From the NCBI RefSeq assembly GCF_000982825.1, contig NZ_CP011047.1, forward strand, positions 1,612,001-1,676,000: a DNA stretch of 64,000 nucleotides, in the 5' to 3' direction. This DNA is from Cronobacter sakazakii (GTDB taxonomy: Bacteria > Pseudomonadota > Gammaproteobacteria > Enterobacterales > Enterobacteriaceae). The position numbers and the translations under genes were made by a program. The notes below the pieces were generated by a model. It ran no database searches. It had not been told where the DNA came from and worked only from the letters and a program-made list of their open reading frames with translations. This document shows positions 7,496 through 16,726 of this stretch, one piece after another (position 1 is the stretch's first letter; every line of letters starts with the position of its first letter).

Positions 7496-9631
7496 TTAAC
7501 CCAACTGCCCGTTGCCGAGGTGCTTCACGCGGCGCTTCACCTCTTCCTGTTTACCCGCGTTGAACGGACGGGCGTCGGGGCTGCCGAGATACCCGCAAAC
7601 GCGGCGGGTGACGGAAACGCGCGATGCATCATGGTTGCCGCATTTCGGACAGGTAAAGCCCTTGCTGGTGCACTCGAATTCGCCGGTGAAACCGCACTCG
7701 TAACACTCGTCAATCGGCGTATTGGTGCCGTAATAAGGCACGTGGTGATAGCTGTAATCCCACACGTCTTCCAGCGCCTTCAGGTTGTGCTGAAGATTCG
7801 GGTATTCGCCGTAACAGATAAAGCCGCCACTTGCGAGCGGCGGGTAGGGCGCTTCGAAATCGATTTTATCGTACGGGTTTACCTTCTTCTCCACGTCCAG
7901 GTGGAAGCTGTTGGTGTAATACCCTTTGTCGGTCACGCCCGGCACCACGCCAAACTCGGCGGTATCGAGGCGGCAGAAACGATCGCACAGGTTCTCGCTC
8001 GGCGTGCTGTAGAGGCTAAAGCCGTAACCGGTCTCCTCTTTCCACCGATCCACCGCCTGACGCAGACGCTCGACAATCGCGATACCTTTGGCGCGCAGTG
8101 TCTCGCTGTCATAGATATGCTGGTTGCCGGACAGCGCGTTAATCGTTTCATGAATGCCGATATACCCGAGAGAAATCGACGCGCGGCCATTTTTGAAAAT
8201 CTCCGCGACATCGTCATCAGGTTTAAGACGCACCCCGCACGCGCCTTCCATATAGAGAATCGGTGCCACCCGCGCTTTTACGCCTTCGAGACGCGCAATG
8301 CGCGTCATCAGCGCTTTGCGGGCGAGTTTCAGCCGCTCATTGAGCAGCGCCCAGAACGCGGTTTCGTCGCCTTTCGCCTCCAGCGCGATGCGCGGCAGGT
8401 TCAGGCTAATCACGCCGAGGTTATTGCGCCCGTCGTGGATCTGCTCGCCGTTCTCTTCATAAACGCCAAGAAAACTGCGGCAGCCCATCGGCGTTTTGAA
8501 CGAACCGGTCACTTTCACTACCTGATCGTAGTTGAGAATATCCGGGTACATGCGCTTGCTCGCGCACTCCAGCGCCAGTTGTTTGATGTCGTAGTTCGGA
8601 TCGCCAGCTTTATGGTTCAGGCCGTCGCGAATCGCGAACACCAGTTTCGGGAACACCGCCGTTTTATGGTTTTTACCCAGCCCCGCGATACGGTTGCGCA
8701 GAATCGAGCTTTGGATCAGGCGCGATTCCCAGCTGGTGCCAAGGCCAAAACCAAAGGTGACGAACGGCGTCTGGCCGTTGGCCGTGTGCAGCGTGTTGAC
8801 TTCATATTCTAGCGACTGGAACGCGTCGTAACACTCTTTTTCGGTGCGGGCGCGGGCGTAGCCTTCGACATCCGGAATGTTCCACTCAAGCGCGGTGCGG
8901 CGGTGCTTCTCAAAGCTTGCCGTCACAAACGGGGCCAGCACTTCGTCAATGCGGTTGATGGTGGTGCCGCCGTAAATGTGGCTCGCCACCTGGGCGATGA
9001 TCTGCGCCGTCACGGCGGTGGCGGTGGAAATAGACTTCGGCGGTTCTATCTCGGCGTTGCCCATTTTAAACCCCTGCGTCAGCATGCCTTTTAAGTCGAT
9101 CAGCATGCAGTTGAACATCGGGAAGAAGGGCGAGTAGTCGAGATCGTGATAGTGGATTTCGCCGCGTTCATGGGCGAGCACCACGTCGCGCGGCAGCAGA
9201 TACTGGCGCGCATAGTGTTTGGCGACAATGCCCGCCAGCAGGTCGCGCTGGGTCGGGATCACTTTACTGTCTTTATTGGCGTTCTCGTTCAGCAGCGCCG
9301 GGTTGGTCTGCTCAACCAGCCCGCGGATCTCTTTATTCAGGCGGCCCTGTTTTTCGCGGGCGATATCACGGTCGTGGCGATACTCAATATAGGCGCGCGC
9401 CAGCTGCTTGTAATTGCCCGCCATCAGCTGGTTTTCCACCGCCGTCTGGATCTCTTGAATGTCCACTTCACGACGATGCTGCATCTGGCTGCTGACGATT
9501 TCCGCGACGGTGGCGCAATAGTCTGCGTCATCGACTCCCGCTGCCTGCGCCGCGCGAAGAATCGCTTCGCGAATGCGCGCTGAATTGAAAGGTACTTTAC
9601 ACCCGTCTCGTTTCACTACATGCGGTGTCAT
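7496..9631 (-). CDS. nrdD: anaerobic ribonucleoside-triphosphate reductase
   Basis: 711 residues; class III ribonucleotide reductase, reducing NTPs to dNTPs without oxygen. Near the C terminus are the zinc-site cysteines CYECG and CPKCG and the glycyl-radical motif RVCGYLG, with the radical glycine at about residue 680. An N-terminal ATP-cone is present (about residues 1-95). The ATG at 9631 is preferred over an in-frame GTG at 9637, because GGAG lies just ahead of it and the protein then begins MTPHVVKRDG as in E. coli. It is followed by nrdG. Paired NrdR boxes and an FNR-like site lie upstream. Confidence 0.96.
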   Translation of the reverse strand: MTPHVVKRDGCKVPFNSARIREAILRAAQAAGVDDADYCATVAEIVSSQMQHRREVDIQEIQTAVENQLMAGNYKQLARAYIEYRHDRDIAREKQGRLNKEIRGLVEQTNPALLNENANKDSKVIPTQRDLLAGIVAKHYARQYLLPRDVVLAHERGEIHYHDLDYSPFFPMFNCMLIDLKGMLTQGFKMGNAEIEPPKSISTATAVTAQIIAQVASHIYGGTTINRIDEVLAPFVTASFEKHRRTALEWNIPDVEGYARARTEKECYDAFQSLEYEVNTLHTANGQTPFVTFGFGLGTSWESRLIQSSILRNRIAGLGKNHKTAVFPKLVFAIRDGLNHKAGDPNYDIKQLALECASKRMYPDILNYDQVVKVTGSFKTPMGCRSFLGVYEENGEQIHDGRNNLGVISLNLPRIALEAKGDETAFWALLNERLKLARKALMTRIARLEGVKARVAPILYMEGACGVRLKPDDDVAEIFKNGRASISLGYIGIHETINALSGNQHIYDSETLRAKGIAIVERLRQAVDRWKEETGYGFSLYSTPSENLCDRFCRLDTAEFGVVPGVTDKGYYTNSFHLDVEKKVNPYDKIDFEAPYPPLASGGFICYGEYPNLQHNLKALEDVWDYSYHHVPYYGTNTPIDECYECGFTGEFECTSKGFTCPKCGNHDASRVSVTRRVCGYLGSPDARPFNAGKQEEVKRRVKHLGNGQLG

Positions 9632-9791
9632 GATCACTCCATATTAAGCACAGGTTATCCACAGAAACTCCGTCGTGCGGCGCAGGGAATATTGGCTGCA
9701 TAAACCCCCGGTAACGTCGGAGCTAGCCCGTTTTATCCACAGCAGCGCGGGAATATCCTCCGCACCGGATTGCTGAAAGTTTAGCCTGAAA

Positions 9792-9838
9792 TAACAAGAT
9801 ATTGGGTCGCGGTGGATTTTAATGTCTATATATAGTGA
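9792..9838. promoter_or_regulatory. paired NrdR boxes upstream of nrdD
   Basis: Box 1 (9823-9838) has the core CTATATATAG; box 2 (9792-9807) has CAAGATATTGGGT, which fits CwAtATaTwGtgt with two mismatches. The spacing of 31 bp equals three helical turns, as known for NrdR operators of nrd operons. NrdR represses ribonucleotide reductase genes when dATP is high. Confidence 0.75.
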
Positions 9839-9848
9839 TTTGCATCAA
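9835..9848. promoter_or_regulatory. FNR-like site upstream of nrdD
   Basis: GTGATTTGCATCAA matches the FNR consensus TTGAT-N4-ATCAA at nine of ten positions. It overlaps the last 4 bp of NrdR box 1. A weaker FNR-like sequence, TTGATGCAGGACAA, lies at 9866-9879. FNR activation of nrdDG under anaerobiosis is known in E. coli. Confidence 0.65.
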
Positions 9849-9926
9849 ACAAGTTTGCGATTTTATTGATGCAGGACAAAGCAAAGCGGCGAGTGCGCTT
9901 ACGGTCTGCGTTGAGGCGAGAAACAT

Positions 9927-10808
9927 TTACACTGTGAATTTTTCGATTAAAAAATCAACGAAAGCCCGCACGCGCGGGGCCAGGCGATGGTACGGATACT
10001 TCACCCAGAGCGGCTGCGGCGCAGGCCAGTGCGCTTCCATCAACGGCACCAGACGGCCTGTGGCGATAAGCGGCGCCAGATACCAGTCGGCGAGCGAGAC
10101 AATGCCCATCTCCGCCAGCGCGGCGTCCACCAGCACATCGGGAAAGGTGCTGATAAGAAAAGCGTGCTGTTCTTCCATCGCCAGTTCGTCAGCAAGCCAG
10201 CTTTGCAGCTTGCCGTTGCCGGGATTGCGGTGCACCAGGCAGCGATGATGCAGCAGATCCTGCGGCTGTTGCGGCGTACCAAACTGCGCCAGGTAGGCAG
10301 GCGAGGCGGCGAGCATCATGCGCATCGGGCGGATTTCGCGCGTCACGATGCGGCTGTCCTGCACCGTCCGCTGGCCAATCGCCACATCGATCCGCTCGCC
10401 AATCAGGTTAACGCGGCGCGGATCCATCGCCAGATCCAGCCGCACCTGCGGGTAACGCTGCTGGAAAGCGGGCAGCTCCGGCATCAGAAGGTAGCGCCCG
10501 AAGCCGGGAATCACGCTCACGCGCACCAGCCCCTGCGGCTCGTCGGCAGGCTTTTCCAGCGCCTGGTTGAGCGCATGCCACAGCGGGGCTACTTGTTCGC
10601 GCAGCGCCGCGCCTTCTTCCGTCAGCACCACAAAATGCGTGTTGCGCTGAAACAGCACGCGGCCCAGGCGCGCCTCCAGTTGCCGCACGCTTTTACTGAC
10701 AGCAGCAGGCGTCACGCCCAGCAGGCGAGCGGCGGCGGAAAAACTCTGGCTCTGCGCGGCGGCGAGAAACGCAGGCAGCAGGCGATGTACGTCTGAGGTG
10801 AGCGTCAT
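9927..10808 (-). CDS. LysR family transcriptional regulator
   Basis: 293 residues from the ATG at 10808, preceded by AAGG; the longer frame to 10850 is less likely. The N-terminal winged helix-turn-helix (FLAAAQSQSFSAAARLLGVT..AAVSKSVRQLEARLG, about residues 13-60) is typical, followed by a LysR substrate-binding domain of the CrgA-like type (about 90-290). It diverges from a flavodoxin-fold oxidoreductase 102 bp away and probably controls it. The pair lies between nrdD and treC, which are neighbours in E. coli, so it is a lineage-specific insertion. Confidence 0.9.
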   Translation of the reverse strand: MTLTSDVHRLLPAFLAAAQSQSFSAAARLLGVTPAAVSKSVRQLEARLGRVLFQRNTHFVVLTEEGAALREQVAPLWHALNQALEKPADEPQGLVRVSVIPGFGRYLLMPELPAFQQRYPQVRLDLAMDPRRVNLIGERIDVAIGQRTVQDSRIVTREIRPMRMMLAASPAYLAQFGTPQQPQDLLHHRCLVHRNPGNGKLQSWLADELAMEEQHAFLISTFPDVLVDAALAEMGIVSLADWYLAPLIATGRLVPLMEAHWPAPQPLWVKYPYHRLAPRVRAFVDFLIEKFTV

Positions 10809-10910
10809 GATTGATACCTTTAGTTGAAACAGATATGCCCGGAACGGCACTACAGGTTAACCCTGCGTCATGCCAACATTACCTCAACCACATCGTTGAG
10901 GAGAGTAAAA

Positions 10911-11441
10911 ATGAAAAAAGTTCTGGTTCTGGCCGGGCACCGTTACCCGGATGATTCCCGCGTCAACCGCGCGGCTATCGAGGCGCTGAAAGCACTGCCG
11001 CAGGTGACGGTGCATGAGCTGATGCGTGAATACCCTGACTTTAACATCGACGTGAAGCGCGAGCAGGCGCTGCTGCTGGCGCATGATGCGGTGGTGATGC
11101 TGTTTCCGTTCTGGTGGTACAGCTCGCCCGCGATTTTAAAAGAGTGGCAGGATCAGGTGCTTGAGCACGGTTTTGCCTACGGCACCGGCGGCGATCGCCT
11201 GCACGGCAAACCGTTTATGCTGATGGTTTCGACCGGCGGCAGCGCAGAGGCTTATTCGCCGCAGGGCTATAACCGTTACCCGATAGACGAGTTCTGGCTG
11301 CCGTTTCACGCGATGGCCAACATGACCGGCATGATCTGGCAGCCGCCAGCGCTGATTCAGGGCACGCATGTGCTGAGCGACGCCAGTCTCGACGCCGGCG
11401 TCGCGCAGTGGCTGAGCCGGGTTAACGCGCTGGTGCGTTAA
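10911..11441 (+). CDS. NAD(P)H-dependent oxidoreductase, flavodoxin-like fold
   Basis: 176 residues from the ATG at 10911 after GAGGAGAG. The sequence matches the KefF/MdaB/NQO group of FMN quinone reductases: an N-terminal phosphate loop after KVLVLAGH, the FPFWWYSSPAILKEW segment (about residues 66-80) and STGG (about residues 102-105). Such enzymes carry out two-electron reduction of quinones or electrophiles, and KefF also serves as an ancillary subunit of a K+ efflux channel. No KefC gene is near, so a stand-alone reductase is likelier. Divergent from the LysR gene, its probable regulator. Confidence 0.85.
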   Translation: MKKVLVLAGHRYPDDSRVNRAAIEALKALPQVTVHELMREYPDFNIDVKREQALLLAHDAVVMLFPFWWYSSPAILKEWQDQVLEHGFAYGTGGDRLHGKPFMLMVSTGGSAEAYSPQGYNRYPIDEFWLPFHAMANMTGMIWQPPALIQGTHVLSDASLDAGVAQWLSRVNALVR

Positions 11442-11451
11442 CCCGATTGGG

Positions 11452-13113
11452 TTACGCGTCCCCCTGAAGCCATATTACGGCTTCGAACGGGCGCAGGTTC
11501 ATTTCGCCGGGGCGGGGTGCTGCATCGGGATAGTTGCTCATCAGCACCTGCCACGCGCCGCTAAACTCACCCGGCGTACACCAGTGCGCTTCGCGCGACA
11601 GATTCGCCATCACCACCAGCGTCTGCCCTTGCCATTCACGGCGATAGCACCACAGGTAAGGATGCTCCGCCAGCAGGTCGTGATAGTCGCCCCAGGTGAA
11701 AATCGGGTGCGCCTTACGCAGCCTGATGAGTTTCTGGTAAGCGTAAAAAACGGAGTCAGGATCGTCGAGCGCGCGCGCGGCGTTGATCTCGCGGTAATTA
11801 TCGCAAAGCCCTATCCACGGCGTGCCGGTGGTAAAGCCGCCGTTATCGCTGTCATCCCATTGCATCGGCGTGCGGCTGTTATCGCGCGATTTGCTGGCGA
11901 GGATCGCGAGCAGCGTCTCCGGGCTTTGCCCCTGCGCGCGCCGCTCGGCAAACATATTGTGGCTTTCCACGTCGCGGTAATCGATGATCCGTGTGAAGTG
12001 CGGGTTGGTCATGCCCAGCTCTTCGCCCTGGTAGATATAGGGCGTGCCCTGCATGCCGTGCAGCACCATCGCGAGCATTTTCGCCGCCGGTACGCGCAGC
12101 GCGCCCTCGTCGCCGAAGCGCGAGACGATGCGCGGCTGATCGTGGTTACACCAGAACAGCGCGTTCCAGGCCACGCCATGCATCCCCTGCTGCCAGTGGT
12201 TGAAAATCGCTTTCAGCGCCACGAAATCGGGCGCGGCGAGCGTCCACTTCTGCCCGTCCGGGTAATCCACTTTCAGGTGATGGAAGTTAAACGTCATCGA
12301 GAGTTCGTGGCCCTCCAGCGCGGCGTAGCGCTGGCAGTTCTCAAGCGTCGTGGAGGACATTTCGCCCACCGTCATCAGCCCGCGCGGCTGAAACACGTCG
12401 CGGCTCAGCTCCTGTAAATAGTCGTGAATGCGCGGTCCGTCGGTGTAAAAACGCCGCCCGTCGCCGCGATCGTCCGACGGGAAATCCTGATCTTTTGAAA
12501 TCAGGTTGATCACATCGAGACGCAGGCCGTCCACGCCGCGATCGGCCCAGAATTCGCAGACCTTTTTCACCTCGGCGCGCACCTGCGGGTTTTCCCAGTT
12601 GAGATCCGCCTGTTCGGGCGCAAAGAGATGCAGATAGTACTGGCCGCTCTCGGCGTGCCAGCGCCAGGCGCTGCCGCCGAATTTTGAACGCCAGTTGTTG
12701 GGCGCTTCTTCCGGCGTGCCGTCGCGCCAGATGTAAAATTCGCGGTGCGCGCTCTCGCCGGTCAGCGCGTCATGAAACCAGGCGTGCTGTGTCGAGGTGT
12801 GGTTAAACACCATGTCCAGAATCACACGGATGCCGCGGGCATGGGCGTCCGCCACCAGCGCGTCGAACTCCTCCAGCGTGCCATAGGCTGGATCAATGGC
12901 GGTATAGTTCGCCACGTCGTAACCGTTATCGACCTGCGGAGAGAGATAGAAGGGCGTCAGCCAGATGGCGTCCACGCCAAGTTGTTGCAGATAATCGAGG
13001 CGTCGGGTGACGCCCGCCAGATCGCCTGTGCCGTTGCCGGACGTATCCTGGAAACTCTTCGGGTAAATCTGGTAAATCACCCCGTTTTGCCACCACGGCA
13101 GAGTGTTATTCAT
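11452..13113 (-). CDS. treC: trehalose-6-phosphate hydrolase
   Basis: 553 residues of glycoside hydrolase family 13. The catalytic nucleophile D200 lies in DGLRLDVINL, the acid E251 in TVGEMSS and the transition-state aspartate D324 in CNHDQPR. It splits trehalose-6-phosphate into glucose and glucose-6-phosphate in the cytoplasm. It follows treB by 60 nt in the same orientation, the usual treBC order, and is controlled by TreR encoded upstream. Confidence 0.96.
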   Translation of the reverse strand: MNNTLPWWQNGVIYQIYPKSFQDTSGNGTGDLAGVTRRLDYLQQLGVDAIWLTPFYLSPQVDNGYDVANYTAIDPAYGTLEEFDALVADAHARGIRVILDMVFNHTSTQHAWFHDALTGESAHREFYIWRDGTPEEAPNNWRSKFGGSAWRWHAESGQYYLHLFAPEQADLNWENPQVRAEVKKVCEFWADRGVDGLRLDVINLISKDQDFPSDDRGDGRRFYTDGPRIHDYLQELSRDVFQPRGLMTVGEMSSTTLENCQRYAALEGHELSMTFNFHHLKVDYPDGQKWTLAAPDFVALKAIFNHWQQGMHGVAWNALFWCNHDQPRIVSRFGDEGALRVPAAKMLAMVLHGMQGTPYIYQGEELGMTNPHFTRIIDYRDVESHNMFAERRAQGQSPETLLAILASKSRDNSRTPMQWDDSDNGGFTTGTPWIGLCDNYREINAARALDDPDSVFYAYQKLIRLRKAHPIFTWGDYHDLLAEHPYLWCYRREWQGQTLVVMANLSREAHWCTPGEFSGAWQVLMSNYPDAAPRPGEMNLRPFEAVIWLQGDA

Positions 13114-13173
13114 AACGCGTTCCTGCTGTTGCTAAAGGGGAGCGCCGAAACGCTCCCCGCACTACCCTAAAAG

Positions 13174-14592
13174 TTAGACGACTAAGAGCGTTCCCTGGCG
13201 GGATTTTCGCTTGTAGAGAAAGGCGGTCAGGATGAAAGGAACAATGATCGCCACCAGCATCGCCATGCCGTACACCTGCCAGTAATCCGGCTGGATGGAG
13301 AGAATGGCGGGCAGGCCGCCGACGCCGATGCCGTTCGCCACCACGCCGCTCAGCCCGCACAGCAGCGCTGCAATGCTGGAACCCACCATGCCGCAGAGCA
13401 TCGGGAAGCGGTATTTCATGTTGATGCCGTACATGGCGGGTTCGGTCACGCCGAGATACGCCGAAATAGCCGCTGGTACGGAAATTTCGCGCTCGTTATG
13501 TTTGCGGCTGGTCATGATGATACCCACCACCGCCGAGCCCTGGGCAATGTTCGACAGCGCAATCAGCGGCCACACCGGCGTGCCGCCCATGCTCTGGATC
13601 ATCTGCATATCCACCGCAAGCGTGGTCTGATGCACGCCGGTGATAACCAGCGGCGCGTAGAGAAAGCCAAACAGCGCGGCACCGATGGGCGCGAAGCTGC
13701 CGGTCATCAGGTGACGCACGCCGAACGCCACGCCGTCGCCGATAAGGCGGCCGAACGGGCCGATAAACGCGTGCGCCAGGAATACCGCGAGCAGCAGCGA
13801 GCAGACCGGCACCACTACCAGATAGAGGTAATCCGGCACCAGGCGTTTTAAGCGAATTTCAATCATGCCGAGCGCCAGACCCGCCAGCAGCGCCGGGATC
13901 ACCTGCGCCTGATAGCCCACTTTGGCGATGGTAAAGAGCCCAAAATCCCATACTTCCGGCGTTTGCTGGCCGAGCAGATAGGCGTTCATCAGTTGCGGCG
14001 AAACCAGCGTCACGCCAAGCACGATCCCGAGGATCGGCGTGCCGCCCATTTTGCGCACCGCCGACCAGCAGATCCCGACCGGCAGATAGAAGAAGATGGC
14101 CTCGCCGATAAGCCATAAAAAGTCGTAGATGGTTTTAAGCGACGGGAACATCTGCGCCAGCGTTTTGCCGTCGTGCATTGGCACATCGCCAATCACGTTG
14201 CGAAAGCCGAGGATCAGGCCGCCGCTAATCAGCGCGGGCAGCAGCGGGAAGAAAATTTCAGCGAAGTGGGAGATAAGCCGCTCATGCCATTTCATGTTCT
14301 GGCGCGCGGCGAGTTTCGCCTGCTCTTTACTGGCGGCACTGTGACCGCTGGTGGCGATCAGCGCCTGGTAGTAATCGCCGACATTGGTGCCAATCACCAC
14401 CTGAAACTGTCCGGCGTTGGTAAAGCAGCCTTTCACCATCGGCAGCTCTTCTATCGCTTTCGGATCGGCTTTAGACGGCTGATTCAGTACAAAACGCAGA
14501 CGGGTAATGCAGTGGCTAACGGTTGCGATATTCTCGCGGCCGCCCACAAGGGTTATCAGCTTATCGATATCCTGTTGGTTTACTTTGCTCAT
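13174..14592 (-). CDS. treB: PTS trehalose transporter subunit IIBC
   Basis: 472 residues with an N-terminal EIIB domain (about 1-90; phosphorylated C28 in VSHCITRLRF) and a C-terminal EIIC membrane domain with about ten segments (ITGVHQT and SVTEPAMYG-like motifs near the substrate site; here LGVTEPAMYG). It imports and phosphorylates trehalose using EIIA-Glc, since no EIIA domain is fused. First gene of treBC, with a perfect TreR-type palindrome 81-94 nt upstream. Confidence 0.96.
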   Translation of the reverse strand: MSKVNQQDIDKLITLVGGRENIATVSHCITRLRFVLNQPSKADPKAIEELPMVKGCFTNAGQFQVVIGTNVGDYYQALIATSGHSAASKEQAKLAARQNMKWHERLISHFAEIFFPLLPALISGGLILGFRNVIGDVPMHDGKTLAQMFPSLKTIYDFLWLIGEAIFFYLPVGICWSAVRKMGGTPILGIVLGVTLVSPQLMNAYLLGQQTPEVWDFGLFTIAKVGYQAQVIPALLAGLALGMIEIRLKRLVPDYLYLVVVPVCSLLLAVFLAHAFIGPFGRLIGDGVAFGVRHLMTGSFAPIGAALFGFLYAPLVITGVHQTTLAVDMQMIQSMGGTPVWPLIALSNIAQGSAVVGIIMTSRKHNEREISVPAAISAYLGVTEPAMYGINMKYRFPMLCGMVGSSIAALLCGLSGVVANGIGVGGLPAILSIQPDYWQVYGMAMLVAIIVPFILTAFLYKRKSRQGTLLVV

Positions 14593-14672
14593 GATGAAGC
14601 CCTGTCGCAGAGGTAGGTACGAGGCGCGGATGGCCTGGGGCGCAGAGTAACTTTTAAGCGGGATGGCGTGAA

Positions 14673-14686
14673 CGGGAACGTTCCCG
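14673..14686. promoter_or_regulatory. TreR operator
   Basis: CGGGAACGTTCCCG is a perfect 14-bp palindrome between treR and treB. It is the LacI-family type of operator expected for TreR and lies 81 bp upstream of the treB start. A half CRP site TCACA follows at about 14700, so catabolite control is possible. Confidence 0.8.
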
Positions 14687-14725
14687 AAAACAGAGCGCGA
14701 TCACAATAAACGTGCGAGAAGAGGG

Positions 14726-15673
14726 TTAATCCAGACGGGCGGGGATCACTATCTGGCGCGGATCGGCGCGGCCGGTTATCTGATCGATAAGCTGTTTCGC
14801 CACGGCGCGCCCGGCTTCACCATAACCCGGATCGACCGCGAGAGCCTCCGGATGCAGGAATTTCAGTAGCGGCGTATTGCCGACGCTCGCAAGCTGCACT
14901 GGCACGCCGCGGTGCTGCTGAAGATATTTACTGGCGCCGATGGCAAGGGTATCGGTCGCGCAGACCAGCGCGGTGGTCTCTTCACTCAGCACGTCGGCGG
15001 CGTGTTCATAACCCTGCTTCATGGCAAGCCCCGGCAGCGTGTCGCGCGGCGTCAGCCCGTGCTGTTTACAGAAACTGAGATACGCCTCGTGGCGGCGTTT
15101 TCCGGTCGTGATATCGCTGTGCGGCACGCCGAGAAAGCTGATATGGCGGTGGCCGTTGTCATACAGGCGCTGCATTAAGAGGCGTATCGCGCCGTCATCG
15201 TCATAACAGACCGACGCAAAACCCGTCGCGTCGCGCGCCATTAGCACCAGCGATTTCTGCCAGGCGGCGGTCAGCACCTCGTTAATGCCGCTAAAGCCAA
15301 ACAAAATCACGCCATCGATATGGCGGCGGCTCAGCACGCCCAGATGCTCCTGCACCAGCGCGGGCGAAAAACGGCTCTCCAGCATGATAGGATCGTAACC
15401 CTGTTCATACAGCGCGGGCAGAATGGTCTGCACCGCCAGGTTTTCCGAGAGCGAATCCAGACGGGTGACGATAATCGCGACGACTTTATCACTCTGTCCG
15501 CGCATCGCGCGCGCCGAGCGGGAAGGGGAGAAACCGTGCTGGCGCATCACCGCCTCGACCTTTTCGCGGGTGCGTTCGCTGACGCCGCTCTCGTTATTGA
15601 GCACGCGCGACACGGTGGATTTCCCCACCCCGCTTAAGCGCGCAATGTCTTTAATGGTGAGGCGGTGTTGCAT
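14726..15673 (-). CDS. treR: trehalose operon repressor TreR
   Basis: 315 residues of the LacI family, same length as E. coli TreR. The N-terminal helix-turn-helix reads LTIKDIARLSGVGKSTVSRV, followed by the hinge and a periplasmic-binding-protein-like effector domain that senses trehalose-6-phosphate. The start at 15673 (MQHRLTIK) is chosen by alignment with E. coli TreR over the upstream ATG at 15745. It is encoded just upstream of treB in the same direction, as in E. coli. Confidence 0.95.
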   Translation of the reverse strand: MQHRLTIKDIARLSGVGKSTVSRVLNNESGVSERTREKVEAVMRQHGFSPSRSARAMRGQSDKVVAIIVTRLDSLSENLAVQTILPALYEQGYDPIMLESRFSPALVQEHLGVLSRRHIDGVILFGFSGINEVLTAAWQKSLVLMARDATGFASVCYDDDGAIRLLMQRLYDNGHRHISFLGVPHSDITTGKRRHEAYLSFCKQHGLTPRDTLPGLAMKQGYEHAADVLSEETTALVCATDTLAIGASKYLQQHRGVPVQLASVGNTPLLKFLHPEALAVDPGYGEAGRAVAKQLIDQITGRADPRQIVIPARLD

Positions 15674-15920
15674 CGTCCATTCCTCTGGCTGGCGGTCTGT
15701 AAAAGCGATAATGCGTAAAGGTAATGCCCCTGGCGTGTGGCGCAATGGGCATAATCTGGTTCAGGGGGGCTTTCGCGCCTATATGGCCAACCATTGTGCC
15801 TGACGTCACAAAGCGAAGCGCCAGAAGGTATCTTCGCCGATGATTTTTGGCTTATCAATCATTGTGCTGCGGATTTGTGCGCCTGGCGCGAGTCACCGGG
15901 CGCAGTCGGCGAGAAAAGCG

Positions 15921-16538
15921 TCAGACGGCGTGATGATGGCGGCTTAACCAGATGCCCTCGCACAAGAGCTGCGCACAGCCCAGCGCCAGCGCCTCCGGGG
16001 TCGCCTCATCCGCCGGGACCCGCGCCATCTGGTCTATCATGCCCACGCAGCAACGCGCCATGTGCAGCGCGTCGATATCATCGCGAAACAGGCCAAGCGA
16101 CTGCTCTTTGGCGATATTACTGGCGATGGCGTTGACCAGCGTTGCTTTGGTCTGGGTACAGCCGGGCGGCTGAAAGAAGCCGATTTCGGTCAGCGCTTTA
16201 TCTTCGGCAAGGAAATTCAGCAGCTTGAGAAAGCTGTTCTGCACGCTTTTCACCAGCGCTTCGCCTTCGACGCGGTCGCGGATCAGCAGCGTTTCGGTGA
16301 GCCGTTCCAGGCGCAGGCGAAATTCGCTCACCAGCTCTTCATAAGCGGCTTCTTTACTGGCGAAATAGAGATAAAACGTCGGCTGGCTCAGGCCGCTCGC
16401 CTTTACGATATTGCTGACTTTGGTGCTGTGATAGCCAAGCCGCGCGAACTCGGCGCAGGCGTGTTTCAACAGCCGGCGGCGGGTGGCGATGCCCCGTTTC
16501 GGTTTGCGGTTTTCCGGGTGGTCAGCGTCAGTCTGCAA
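15921..16538 (-). CDS. TetR/AcrR family transcriptional regulator
   Basis: A TetR protein with the DNA-binding helix-turn-helix in TKVSNIVKASGLSQPTFYLYFASKEAAYEE. The proposed start is a TTG at 16538 preceded by AGAGGA (205 residues), because the longer frame from ATG 16634 adds 32 residues unlike the family. The C-terminal ligand domain is not specific to a known subgroup. It diverges from grxB, about 190 bp away. The regulated gene is unknown; grxB or self are candidates. Confidence 0.8.
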   Translation of the reverse strand: MQTDADHPENRKPKRGIATRRRLLKHACAEFARLGYHSTKVSNIVKASGLSQPTFYLYFASKEAAYEELVSEFRLRLERLTETLLIRDRVEGEALVKSVQNSFLKLLNFLAEDKALTEIGFFQPPGCTQTKATLVNAIASNIAKEQSLGLFRDDIDALHMARCCVGMIDQMARVPADEATPEALALGCAQLLCEGIWLSRHHHAV

Positions 16539-16726
16539 ATCCTCTCTCCCTGGGTTACGTGAACGGCGTAAGCTTACTGCAAGCCAGACGGCAAAGGTAT
16601 CGCACCAGGCGTTTTCGTCGCGCTTGTCACGCAAACGCGTTATGTTACTATCGAGTAAGGTTACTCATCAGTAGTCTTTTTTGCGAGCGATAACAAGATG
16701 GTCGCCGCGCCCCCATGGAGAATTGC

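Noticed and set aside
7340..8812. 490-codon open frame opposite nrdD and nrdG
   Set aside because: It is antisense to conserved genes; high-GC codon use opens such frames.
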